Shown piece by piece: positions 1-6,365 of a DNA stretch of 6,448 nucleotides. Source of the DNA: Acidobacteriota bacterium. GTDB lineage: Bacteria > Acidobacteriota > JAAYUB01 > JAMOQF01. The stretch's first letter is position 1, and the number at the start of each line of letters is the position of its first letter. The stretch covers positions 1 through 6,448 of the forward strand of contig JALULU010000335.1 of assembly GCA_027040585.1 (NCBI GenBank), read 5' to 3'. The position numbers and the translations under genes were made by a program. Below the pieces are notes generated by a model. The model worked only from the letters and a program-made list of their open reading frames with translations, was not told the DNA's origin and did no database searches.

Positions 1-325
1 TAACCTCAGGCTTGACATTGATGGAATTTTCATCAAAGCTACCTGAAGAATCCTTTAAAATTTTTTTGATTTCATCCTTAATGATTTCAAGGAGACTATT
101 TTTATCATTTAATTTATCCCTCTCTATTTCCCTTCTTGCCCTCTCAATAATCTCTTCAGTTGTCTTAACACCAATATCTGATTTAATTAGAATTGCCTCT
201 ACATCTTCAAGGACGCTTTCATCTATCTTCTTACCCACTGAAGCTACAACTTCAATTTTATCCTTAAGATTTTCTTTAGTATGTTTAACTGCGTTTTTTA
301 ACCTGTTAAAAAATTTGGTAGCCAT
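1..325 (-). CDS. ftsY: FtsY, signal recognition particle receptor GTPase (N-terminal part, cut by window edge)
   Basis: FtsY is the membrane-associated GTPase that receives SRP-ribosome-nascent-chain complexes and hands them to the SecYEG translocon. Only the first 108 codons plus one base are present. They read as the four-helix N domain of SRP-family GTPases: the start (MATKFFNRLKNAVKHTKENL) matches the family's F-x-R-L-K-x-x-x-x-K-T opening, followed by IDESVLEDVEAILIKSDIGV at residues 34-53, the typical helix with 'L-E-x-x-L-I-x-x-D-x-G'. The G domain with its GTP-binding motifs lies outside the window, so the assignment rests on the N domain alone; Ffh has a different N-terminal sequence and is less likely. 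There is no long acidic A domain before the N domain. The ATG at 325 is preceded by AGGGG (338-334) with an 8-nt spacer, and it lies 11 nt after the birA stop, so it is probably the next gene of the same transcript. Confidence 0.87.
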   Translation of the reverse strand, partial: MATKFFNRLKNAVKHTKENLKDKIEVVASVGKKIDESVLEDVEAILIKSDIGVKTTEEIIERARREIERDKLNDKNSLLEIIKDEIKKILKDSSGSFDENSINVKPEV

Positions 326-333
326 AGTCCATT

Positions 334-338
334 CCCCT
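334..338 (-). promoter_or_regulatory. ftsY ribosome-binding site overlapping the birA stop codon
   Basis: AGGGG on the minus strand ends 8 nt before the ftsY ATG at 325 and overlaps the birA TAG stop (339-337). This supports the chosen ftsY start and suggests that ribosomes finishing birA feed ftsY. A nearby ATG at about 332 is in another frame and gives no SRP-receptor sequence. Confidence 0.6.
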
Positions 339-1317
339 AAAATTCAAATATTTCACCACTTAAAATTTTAACTATTTTACCATCAGTGGTTTTTATCTTT
401 AAAAACCCATTTTCATCAACTCCAGAGGTAAGACCCATTATGGGTTTAGCCCTCTCAAAATATTTAACTTTTTTCCTATAAGCATATGAAGATTCCTTTT
501 CCCATTCCCTGGTTAAATCTTCAAATTTCTCATTCCTCAACCCTTCATAGTAAAAATTGGCATAGTTTAAAAGTTTAACCAAAATCGCTGTCCTGTCAAA
601 CTTTCTTCCTGTTTCCTTAAAAAGTGACGTTGCAAATCTCTCAATCTGGGGATTTAATGCTTCATGGTTTACATTTATACCAATTCCAACAATAATATAC
701 TTAACTTCATCACCAATAGAAATAGTTTCAGTTAAAATTCCAGCCACTTTTTTCCCAAAAATATTTACATCGTTTGGCCATTTTATATCAAAAGTGTTTT
801 CAATTTCTGGAGCAATTTCCTGCAAAGTTTTTTTAACACTAAGTCCGGAAATCAAAGTTATCAACTGAATTTTATCAATGGGGAAAAAAGGCTTCATCAA
901 AAAAGAAAGGTATATTCCCTTATATGGCCTTGAAAACCATTTTCTTGTAAACCTACCTCTTCCCGATGTCTGATATTCTGATATCAACACAGTGCCATCA
1001 TAGTCTTCACTTTTTGCAGCCAATTCTTTGGCAAGATCATTGGTTGAATGGATTGAAAAAAAGTGAATGGCATCATTAAAAAATGTTGTTGCATCAATTG
1101 CCTTTAAAATACTCTCCATATCAACTGGAACATCACCCAATTTAATGGAAACTCCATCTGAAAAATTCACATCTAAACCATACTCAGTAAGGGTATTAAC
1201 ATCCACTGAATATTTTTTAATTAAAGAATTAAATTTTTCTTCAGAAATAGAAACAGTATCGTTTTGAATTTTTTCATTTCTTAAAAGTTCATTAATAAAA
1301 GATGAAGTGTTTCTCAT
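337..1317 (-). CDS. birA: Biotin-[acetyl-CoA-carboxylase] ligase BirA, bifunctional-type architecture
   Basis: A 326-aa biotin-protein ligase that activates biotin with ATP to biotinyl-5'-AMP and transfers it to the carrier lysine of biotin carboxyl carrier proteins in the cytosol. The catalytic domain spans about residues 78-270. It has the adenylate-binding loop GRGRFTRKW (119-127; R122 aligns with E. coli Arg118), KWPND (179-183; K179 corresponds to E. coli Lys183), GILTE (193-197) and GIGIN (211-215). Residues about 275-326 form the C-terminal SH3-like domain ending in SGEIFEF. Residues 1-65 sit where class II enzymes carry a winged helix-turn-helix, but the match is weak, so repressor function is uncertain. 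Within the loop, Thr124 stands where many homologues have Gly. The ATG at 1317 is chosen because GAGGTGAT (1325-1318) precedes it; a TTG five codons upstream (1332) would extend into valS and has no clear site. The gene starts 1 nt after valS ends. Confidence 0.93.
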   Translation of the reverse strand: MRNTSSFINELLRNEKIQNDTVSISEEKFNSLIKKYSVDVNTLTEYGLDVNFSDGVSIKLGDVPVDMESILKAIDATTFFNDAIHFFSIHSTNDLAKELAAKSEDYDGTVLISEYQTSGRGRFTRKWFSRPYKGIYLSFLMKPFFPIDKIQLITLISGLSVKKTLQEIAPEIENTFDIKWPNDVNIFGKKVAGILTETISIGDEVKYIIVGIGINVNHEALNPQIERFATSLFKETGRKFDRTAILVKLLNYANFYYEGLRNEKFEDLTREWEKESSYAYRKKVKYFERAKPIMGLTSGVDENGFLKIKTTDGKIVKILSGEIFEF

Positions 1318-1325
1318 ATCACCTC
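1318..1325 (-). promoter_or_regulatory. birA ribosome-binding site embedded in the valS stop codon
   Basis: GAGGTGAT on the minus strand is a long match to the anti-Shine-Dalgarno region. Its TGA (1321-1319) is the valS stop codon and the birA ATG follows one base later. The core GAGG lies only 4 nt from the ATG, which is slightly short. The arrangement implies translational coupling and decides the birA start at 1317 rather than the TTG at 1332. Confidence 0.65.
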
Positions 1326-3976
1326 TCTTCAAGTTTTTTTAAAGATTCTCTTAATTTTTTAAGTTTTTCATCCGCCACCTGAAATTTTTTCTTAAAATTA
1401 TCCACAACATTTTCGGGGGCTTTTTCAATAAATCCTTTATTTTCAAGTTTCTTTTTTAAGAAATTATAGTCATCTTCTGCCTTTTTAATTTCCTTTTTTA
1501 ACCTTTCAATTTCCTTTTTAAAATCTACGTTCTCAGGCCTGGAAATATAAAATTCAATATTCTTATAGACACCTTTTAAATAATCTTCCTCTTGAAATTC
1601 TTCAGCAAATCCCTTTATTCCTGCAAGATTTTTAACAATATAGAAATTCTCTTTAACCAATTTTGATATGATTGTCTCACCTTCAAGTGAAAGTAATAAT
1701 TTCTCTTTAGGTGATATATCGTGTTCAGCCCTTAAATTCCTCAAACTCACTATAAATTCCATTAAATTTTCCATTTTTACTTTTTCACTATCAAAAGAGA
1801 GAAAATCAACTTGCTCAGGGAATTTTGAAATCATAATTGATTCCCCAACGTGTGGCATTTTTTGCCATATCTCTTCAGTAATAAATGGCATAAATGGATG
1901 AAGAAGTTTTAGAAAATTCTCAAGCACAAAAATTAAGACTTTAAAAACAATATCCTTTCTTAATTTATCATCTCCATTTAAAGCTTCTTTTGAAATCTCT
2001 ATATACCAATCACAAAACTCGTGCCAGAAAAAGTGGTAGAGCTCATTGGCAGGCTCAAAGAAAATAAATTTTTCAAGGTCATCATTTACTTTTTTTATCA
2101 CTTCATTTAATCTGTGTAAAATCCATCTCTCTGGTAAAGTAAAAAGTTCTGGAGATTTTTCAAGTAAATTTTCCATCTCCTCAAAAGTAACTGGAGTAAA
2201 ATTATCAGGTAAATTTAAAAGTAGAAAACGTGCAGCATTCCAAATTTTGTTGGCAAAGGCTCTATAACCAACCATTCTATCAATTTTAAATGGTAAATCG
2301 CTTCCCGGCATTGCCATAATGGCAAGGGTAAATCTCATAGCATCAGTACCATATTTCGCCATTATTTCAAGTGGGTCTATCACATTACCTTTAGATTTGC
2401 TCATCTTTTGATTGTGTTCATCCCTGACAAGACCGTGTATATAAACATATTTAAAGGGGACATCTCCCATAAATTTTAATCCCATCATTATCATTCTGGC
2501 AACCCAGAAAAAGATAATGTCAAAACCTGTTATAAGAAGATCTGTCGGATAATACTTTTTTAGATCTTCCGTTTCATCTGGCCATCCAAGTGTTGAAAAA
2601 GGCCATAACCCCGAACTAAACCATGTATCAAGAACATCTTCTTCCTGAACCACATTTTTTGAACCACATTTTGAACATTTTGTCACATTTGTCTTTGAAA
2701 CAGTATATTCTCCACAGTCTTTACAATACCATGCAGGTATTCTATGCCCCCACCAGAGTTGTCTTGAAATACACCAATCGTGAATATTTTCCATCCAATT
2801 AAAATATATTTTTCTATATCTTTCCGGTATAAAGGTTGTTCTTCCTTCCCTTACCGCCTCAATTGCTTTTTGGGCAAGTGGTTTTATCTTTACAAACCAT
2901 TGAGTTGATATTAGTGGTTCAATCACAGTACCACATCTCTGACAATGACCAACGTTGTGCATATGATCTTCTATTTTAATCAATAACCCCTTTTCCCTTA
3001 ACTCATCCAAAAGCTTTTCTCTACACTCAAATCTATCCAATCCCGCATATTTCCCTGCCTCTTTTGTCATCTTTCCATCTTCATCTATAACTTTTACAGA
3101 TGGAAGGTTATGCCGTTCTCCCATCTCATAATCATTTGGATCGTGTGAAGGTGTTACTTTAACAAGTCCCGTCCCAAAATCCTTCTCAACATATTCATCC
3201 TCAATAATGGGAATCTCTCTTTCCATAATAGGTAGAATTACCTTTTTTCCCCTTAATTTAAAATATCTCTCATCATTGGGATTCATTGCCACAGCGGTAT
3301 CACCTAACATGGTTTCAGGCCTTGTTGTAGCAATTACTATAAAATCATTCTCACCTTTTATAGGGTATTTAATATAGTAAAGTTTACCACTGTGTTCCTC
3401 ATACAGTGTTTCAAGATCAGATATTGCCGTACCACACCTTGGACACCAGTTTACAATGTATTCACCTTTATAAATCAATCCTTCATTGTAAAGCCTTACA
3501 AATACCTCTTTAACTGCCTTAGAAAGGCCTTCATCTAAAGTAAATCTCAGTCTACTCCAATCACAACTTGCACCAAGCCTTTTAAGTTGCTCAATAATTC
3601 TATTACCAAACCTTTCTTTCCACTCCCAGACCTTTTTTTCAAAATTTTCCCGTCCAAGTTCTTTTCTACTTATCCCATTATTCATTAAATCCCTTTCTAC
3701 AACATTTTGAGTGGCAATTCCAGCGTGATCAGTTCCGGGAAGCCATAGTACTTCATACCCCTTCATTCTTTTCCAGCGTATAATTACATCGTGTAATGTA
3801 AAACAAAATGCATGTCCCATATGAAGTGAACCTGTTACATTTGGCGGAGGAATTACAATGCTAAATTTACCCCTACCCCTACTAACAGGTTTAAAATACC
3901 CATTTTTATTCCAAAAATCATACCATTTCTCTTCAACGTTCTCAGGTTCAAATGTCCTGCTAAGCTCTACCTTCAT
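1319..3976 (-). CDS. valS: Valyl-tRNA synthetase (class Ia)
   Basis: An 885-aa enzyme that charges tRNA-Val and hydrolyses mischarged Thr-tRNA-Val; the length is close to B. subtilis and Thermus homologues. The Rossmann catalytic domain has PPPNVTGSLHMGH (43-55, HIGH motif HMGH at 52-55) and KMSKS at 524-528. The CP1 editing domain (roughly 195-340) contains TTRPETMLGD (217-226) and LVKVTPSHDPND (271-282). Its K273, T275, D279 and D282 have the spacing of the editing residues I recall for Thermus ValRS (K270, T272, D276, D279). Two four-cysteine zinc sites are visible: C178/C181 with C345/C348, and C418/C421 with C434/C437. The anticodon-binding helical domain covers about 615-770, and a Lys/Glu-rich coiled coil covers about 818-882, the C-terminal arm typical of ValRS and absent from IleRS and LeuRS. 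The ATG at 3976 has GGGGAG 5 nt upstream. A separate promoter probably lies in the 71-nt gap after rlmB. Confidence 0.97.
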   Translation of the reverse strand: MKVELSRTFEPENVEEKWYDFWNKNGYFKPVSRGRGKFSIVIPPPNVTGSLHMGHAFCFTLHDVIIRWKRMKGYEVLWLPGTDHAGIATQNVVERDLMNNGISRKELGRENFEKKVWEWKERFGNRIIEQLKRLGASCDWSRLRFTLDEGLSKAVKEVFVRLYNEGLIYKGEYIVNWCPRCGTAISDLETLYEEHSGKLYYIKYPIKGENDFIVIATTRPETMLGDTAVAMNPNDERYFKLRGKKVILPIMEREIPIIEDEYVEKDFGTGLVKVTPSHDPNDYEMGERHNLPSVKVIDEDGKMTKEAGKYAGLDRFECREKLLDELREKGLLIKIEDHMHNVGHCQRCGTVIEPLISTQWFVKIKPLAQKAIEAVREGRTTFIPERYRKIYFNWMENIHDWCISRQLWWGHRIPAWYCKDCGEYTVSKTNVTKCSKCGSKNVVQEEDVLDTWFSSGLWPFSTLGWPDETEDLKKYYPTDLLITGFDIIFFWVARMIMMGLKFMGDVPFKYVYIHGLVRDEHNQKMSKSKGNVIDPLEIMAKYGTDAMRFTLAIMAMPGSDLPFKIDRMVGYRAFANKIWNAARFLLLNLPDNFTPVTFEEMENLLEKSPELFTLPERWILHRLNEVIKKVNDDLEKFIFFEPANELYHFFWHEFCDWYIEISKEALNGDDKLRKDIVFKVLIFVLENFLKLLHPFMPFITEEIWQKMPHVGESIMISKFPEQVDFLSFDSEKVKMENLMEFIVSLRNLRAEHDISPKEKLLLSLEGETIISKLVKENFYIVKNLAGIKGFAEEFQEEDYLKGVYKNIEFYISRPENVDFKKEIERLKKEIKKAEDDYNFLKKKLENKGFIEKAPENVVDNFKKKFQVADEKLKKLRESLKKLEER

Positions 3977-3981
3977 TTATA

Positions 3982-3987
3982 CTCCCC
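3982..3987 (-). promoter_or_regulatory. valS ribosome-binding site
   Basis: GGGGAG on the minus strand lies 5 nt before the valS ATG (3976). It is the strongest free-standing ribosome-binding site in the window and fixes the valS start, which opens directly into the normal ValRS N-terminus (MKVELSRTFEPENVEEKWYD). Confidence 0.65.
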
Positions 3988-4010
3988 ATTAAAATTCATA
4001 AAGATGTTAG

Positions 4011-4039
4011 ATTATAAAACAAAAAGGAGAAAATTTAAA
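4011..4039 (-). promoter_or_regulatory. Probable internal sigma70-type promoter for valS
   Basis: On the minus strand a perfect TATAAT (4016-4011) is preceded at 17 bp by TTTAAA (4039-4034), a 4/6 match to TTGACA. Transcription would start near 4004, giving a leader of about 28 nt that contains the valS ribosome-binding site. The leader is far too short for a T-box or other riboswitch. The region is AT-rich, which raises the chance of a false match, but it falls in the largest gap between genes of the block. Confidence 0.45.
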
Positions 4040-4047
4040 ACAAACTT

Positions 4048-4776
4048 TTACACTCCTGAGTTTCTTTGTCTTGCAACCTCATATAGAAAAATTCCAGCTG
4101 AAACTGAAACATTCAAAGATTCAATTGAGGAAGAAATTGGTATTGACAGCAAAAAATCACACTTCTCCTTTATCAACCTCCTCAACCCTTTTCCCTCACT
4201 TCCAAATACTATTCCACAGGATTCTTCAAATTTGTACTCAAAAAGGGAAGTGGTGCCAGACACGTCAGCACCAACTATAGTTATAAAATTCTCCTTTAAC
4301 CTGTCAATTGTTCTTGAAAGGTTTGTTACAAAGGAAATATTTAAACTAAATATGGCACCTGCTGAAGATTTCCAGACAAAATCAGAAAAACCTGCACTCC
4401 TTCTCTTAGGTATAAAAACCCCATCCACATTAAATGCAGCACAACTTCTTAAAATAGCTCCCAGATTATGTTGGTCAGTTATTCCATCTAAAAGAACTAC
4501 AAGGGGTGTGTCAGGCAATTTTTCTATAAGTTCATCTTCTGAAAATAAATTAATATTTTTAAGTATACCGCCTATTCCCTGATGATATTTTGTGCCGAAA
4601 AATTCCGTCAAATTTTTTCTATTTAGAAAATTAACATTGATACCCTTTTCTCTGGCAAATTTTAATATCTCAAGTATCCTGCTGTTTTTTGTATATTTGT
4701 CGACATAAATTTCCTCTAAAACTCCTGATTTTAAGGATTCTTTCACAGAATTTATGCCAAATATTTTTTTATCCAT
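4048..4776 (-). CDS. rlmB: TrmH/SpoU-family 23S rRNA (guanosine-2'-O-)-methyltransferase, RlmB-like
   Basis: A 242-aa SAM-dependent 2'-O-methyltransferase, nearly identical in length to E. coli RlmB (243 aa), which methylates G2251 in the peptidyl-transferase P loop of 23S rRNA. Residues 1-75 form the L30e-like RNA-binding domain (IFGINSVKESL at 5-15, HQGIGGIL at 65-72). Residues about 90-242 form the knotted SPOUT domain with all three family motifs: motif 1 DGITDQHNLGAILRSC (97-112, including N104 and R110), motif 2 IVFGSEGKGLRR (189-200) and motif 3 IPISSSIESLNVSVS (212-226, including N222). The family also contains tRNA (TrmH) and mitochondrial-type enzymes; length and the N-terminal domain favour RlmB, but the exact target nucleotide is inferred. 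The ATG lies inside the last codons of gltX (8-bp overlap). Its ribosome-binding site is weak (GGA at 4787-4785), so translation is probably coupled to gltX. Confidence 0.9.
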   Translation of the reverse strand: MDKKIFGINSVKESLKSGVLEEIYVDKYTKNSRILEILKFAREKGINVNFLNRKNLTEFFGTKYHQGIGGILKNINLFSEDELIEKLPDTPLVVLLDGITDQHNLGAILRSCAAFNVDGVFIPKRRSAGFSDFVWKSSAGAIFSLNISFVTNLSRTIDRLKENFITIVGADVSGTTSLFEYKFEESCGIVFGSEGKGLRRLIKEKCDFLLSIPISSSIESLNVSVSAGIFLYEVARQRNSGV

Positions 4777-6265
4777 TTAAAACATCCAGAACTGATTTTA
4801 CCCTATCTTTAACTGGAATGACTTTTTTTAGTAAATCACACCTTGAACCAAATTCAACAATATCCACTATCTTTTCAATTTCTGGTCCACTTGAAAGTGC
4901 AGTTATACCAACTCTAATTGGATGAAATAAATTTTTACCCTTTATCCCAAGTTCCTTCATACAGGAAAGAACTGCGTTTTTATAGTTTTCAAAATCGAGA
5001 TAATCAATATTTTTTATTTTATTATAGAAGCAATTAATAACATCCCTTGCAGCTTCTCTTGAAAGAATTTTCTTAACCTCTTCATCTTCAACAATGTTTT
5101 CAGGATTAAAATCAAAAATCATATTACACTCTTTAGTAATCTGTGAGAGATAATCAACATGTGTTAAAAATCCATCTAAAATGAGTTTTAAAAATTTTTT
5201 AATATCATCATTTACATCCAAAAAGACCCCCTCTTTTTTAAAATATGGTATAACAAGTTGAACCAATCTATCTAAATCAGCCTTTTTTAAATGCTCTCTA
5301 TTTACCCAGTTAAGCTTTTGGACATCAAAAATCGCCGGACTTTTTGAAACGCGTTCAAGGGAAAATTTGGAGATTATTTCTTCTACATCCATAATTTCTT
5401 CTTCATCTGGAGGAGACCAGCCAAGTAAAGATAGATAGTTTACCATTGCCTCAGGTAAATATCCTTTTTCTCTAAACTCAACAAGGGAAGTCGCTCCATG
5501 CCTTTTGCTGAGTTTCTTCCCATCAGGCCCATTTATTGTGGAAAGATGGGCAAAGATAGGGGGATTTATACCAAGCATTTCATAAATCAAAGCCTGTAAC
5601 GGCGTATTTGATAGATGTTGTTCTCCCCTTAATACATGGGTTATCTTCATCTCAAAATCATCAATAACACATGCAAAATTATAAGTAGGTGTCCCATCAG
5701 GCCTCAATAAAACTCTGTCATCTACTTGAGAGGAATCTATTTCCTGATGGCCAAAAACAATGTCTTCAAAAACAATTTTATAATTTTTGGGAACTTTCAA
5801 TCTAATAACTGCCTCTTCCCCCTTTTCAACCTTTTTTTTAGCTTCATCAATAGGGATATTTCTACACTTTCCAGAATATCTTGGTATTTCCCCTCTTGCC
5901 TTTTGTCTCTCCCTTTCTGCCTCAAGTTCCTCTTTTTTACAAAAACAGTAATAGGCCTTCCCCCCTTCAACCAGTTTAAGGGCATATTTTTTATAGATTT
6001 TAAGCCTTTCAGTTTGCCTATAGGGACCAAAGTCTCCACCCACAAGGTAACCTTCATCCCAATTGAGCCCCAACCACTTCATATCCCTCACAAGTGCATC
6101 CTCATATTCCTTTTCAGATCTTTCAAGATCTGTGTCTTCAATTCTCAATATAAATTTACCACCTCTATTTTTAGCAAATAGAAAATTAAAAAGTGCTGTC
6201 CTAACATTTCCAACGTGTAAAAATCCAGTGGGACTTGGTGCAAACCGTACTCTCACGTTATCCAT
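4769..6265 (-). CDS. gltX: Glutamyl-tRNA synthetase (class Ib, bacterial)
   Basis: A 498-aa synthetase that attaches glutamate to tRNA-Glu, and possibly to tRNA-Gln if the genome relies on GatCAB transamidation. The catalytic domain begins at once with RFAPSPTGFLHVGNVRTALF (7-26; HIGH motif HVGN at 17-20), followed by RIEDTD (41-46), the stem-contact segment LRGEQHLSNTP (212-222) and KLSKR at 251-255. C107, C109, Y130 and C134 reproduce the E. coli GluRS zinc site (C98, C100, Y121, C125) at a constant offset of nine residues, so the zinc-binding insertion is kept. The helical anticodon-binding region covers about 320-498. NGPDGKKLSKRHGA and the absence of a beta-barrel C-terminus separate it from GlnRS. 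The ATG at 6265 is chosen because GGAG stands 6 nt before it; the in-frame ATG at 6277 adds four residues, has no ribosome-binding site and would sit only about 12 nt from the predicted transcription start. It is the first gene of the block. Confidence 0.96.
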   Translation of the reverse strand: MDNVRVRFAPSPTGFLHVGNVRTALFNFLFAKNRGGKFILRIEDTDLERSEKEYEDALVRDMKWLGLNWDEGYLVGGDFGPYRQTERLKIYKKYALKLVEGGKAYYCFCKKEELEAERERQKARGEIPRYSGKCRNIPIDEAKKKVEKGEEAVIRLKVPKNYKIVFEDIVFGHQEIDSSQVDDRVLLRPDGTPTYNFACVIDDFEMKITHVLRGEQHLSNTPLQALIYEMLGINPPIFAHLSTINGPDGKKLSKRHGATSLVEFREKGYLPEAMVNYLSLLGWSPPDEEEIMDVEEIISKFSLERVSKSPAIFDVQKLNWVNREHLKKADLDRLVQLVIPYFKKEGVFLDVNDDIKKFLKLILDGFLTHVDYLSQITKECNMIFDFNPENIVEDEEVKKILSREAARDVINCFYNKIKNIDYLDFENYKNAVLSCMKELGIKGKNLFHPIRVGITALSSGPEIEKIVDIVEFGSRCDLLKKVIPVKDRVKSVLDVLNG

Positions 6266-6271
6266 AAAAAT

Positions 6272-6275
6272 CTCC
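6272..6275 (-). promoter_or_regulatory. gltX ribosome-binding site that decides the start
   Basis: GGAG on the minus strand lies 6 nt before the ATG at 6265. It overlaps the alternative upstream ATG at 6277, whose own upstream sequence (TTTAATATT) has no purine-rich site. This favours translation from 6265. Confidence 0.6.
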
Positions 6276-6295
6276 ATAATATTAAAATAGGTGAA

Positions 6296-6324
6296 ATCTT
6301 ATTTTATTAGCAAAATATTGTCAA
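6296..6324 (-). promoter_or_regulatory. Sigma70-type promoter of the gltX block
   Basis: On the minus strand a perfect TTGACA (6324-6319) is followed after exactly 17 bp by TAAGAT (6301-6296), a 4/6 match to TATAAT. Transcription would start near 6289-6290, giving a leader of about 24 nt to the gltX ATG at 6265. The 17-bp spacing, the perfect -35 and the position just before the first gene make this the best promoter in the window. No terminator-like hairpin or T-box lies between it and gltX. Confidence 0.65.
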
Positions 6325-6327
6325 GGG

Positions 6328-6365
6328 ATTGGTGCCAGGCACGAAAATGAATTGGTGCCAGGCAC
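6328..6365. repeat. Two direct copies of a 15-bp repeat carrying the palindrome GTGCCAGGCAC
   Basis: ATTGGTGCCAGGCAC occurs at 6328-6342 and again at 6351-6365, a period of 23 bp with 8 bp between copies. Each copy contains the 11-bp palindrome GTGCC-A-GGCAC (6332-6342 and 6355-6365). The two palindromes can also pair with each other as an 11-bp stem with one central mismatch and a 12-nt loop. The repeat is strikingly GC-rich against its AT-rich surroundings and ends 3 bp before the gltX -35 box. From general memory, GGTGCCAGGCAC-type palindromes recur between genes in many unrelated bacteria, which suggests a dispersed REP-like element; a tandem operator for a dimeric regulator is the alternative. 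Confidence 0.75.

Noticed and set aside
12..371. Plus-strand open frame opposite ftsY
   Set aside because: It is hydrophobic and Ser/Leu-rich, as expected for the complement of an AT-rich Lys/Glu-rich gene, and overlaps a recognisable FtsY N domain.
3977..4047. T-box or other riboswitch leader for valS
   Set aside because: The space is 71 nt in all and about 28 nt after the predicted transcription start, with no stem-rich or specifier-loop structure.
4252..4263. GGTGCCAGACAC inside rlmB, one base away from the palindrome upstream of gltX
   Set aside because: It encodes conserved-looking protein sequence (VSGTT), has no second copy beside it and breaks the palindrome, so it is most likely chance.
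4004..4582. 192-codon plus-strand open frame opposite rlmB
   Set aside because: It lies antisense to all three SPOUT methyltransferase motifs, has no ribosome-binding site of note and resembles no family; it is a shadow frame.
6278..6327. T-box leader for gltX
   Set aside because: The leader from the predicted start is about 24 nt and contains no hairpin or antiterminator.
6328..6365. Rho-independent terminator formed by the paired palindromes
   Set aside because: The paired stem is not followed by a run of T on either strand, so a termination role is not supported.
6328..6365. CRISPR array
   Set aside because: There are only two 15-bp copies with an 8-bp gap; repeat and spacer are both too short and no cas gene is present.
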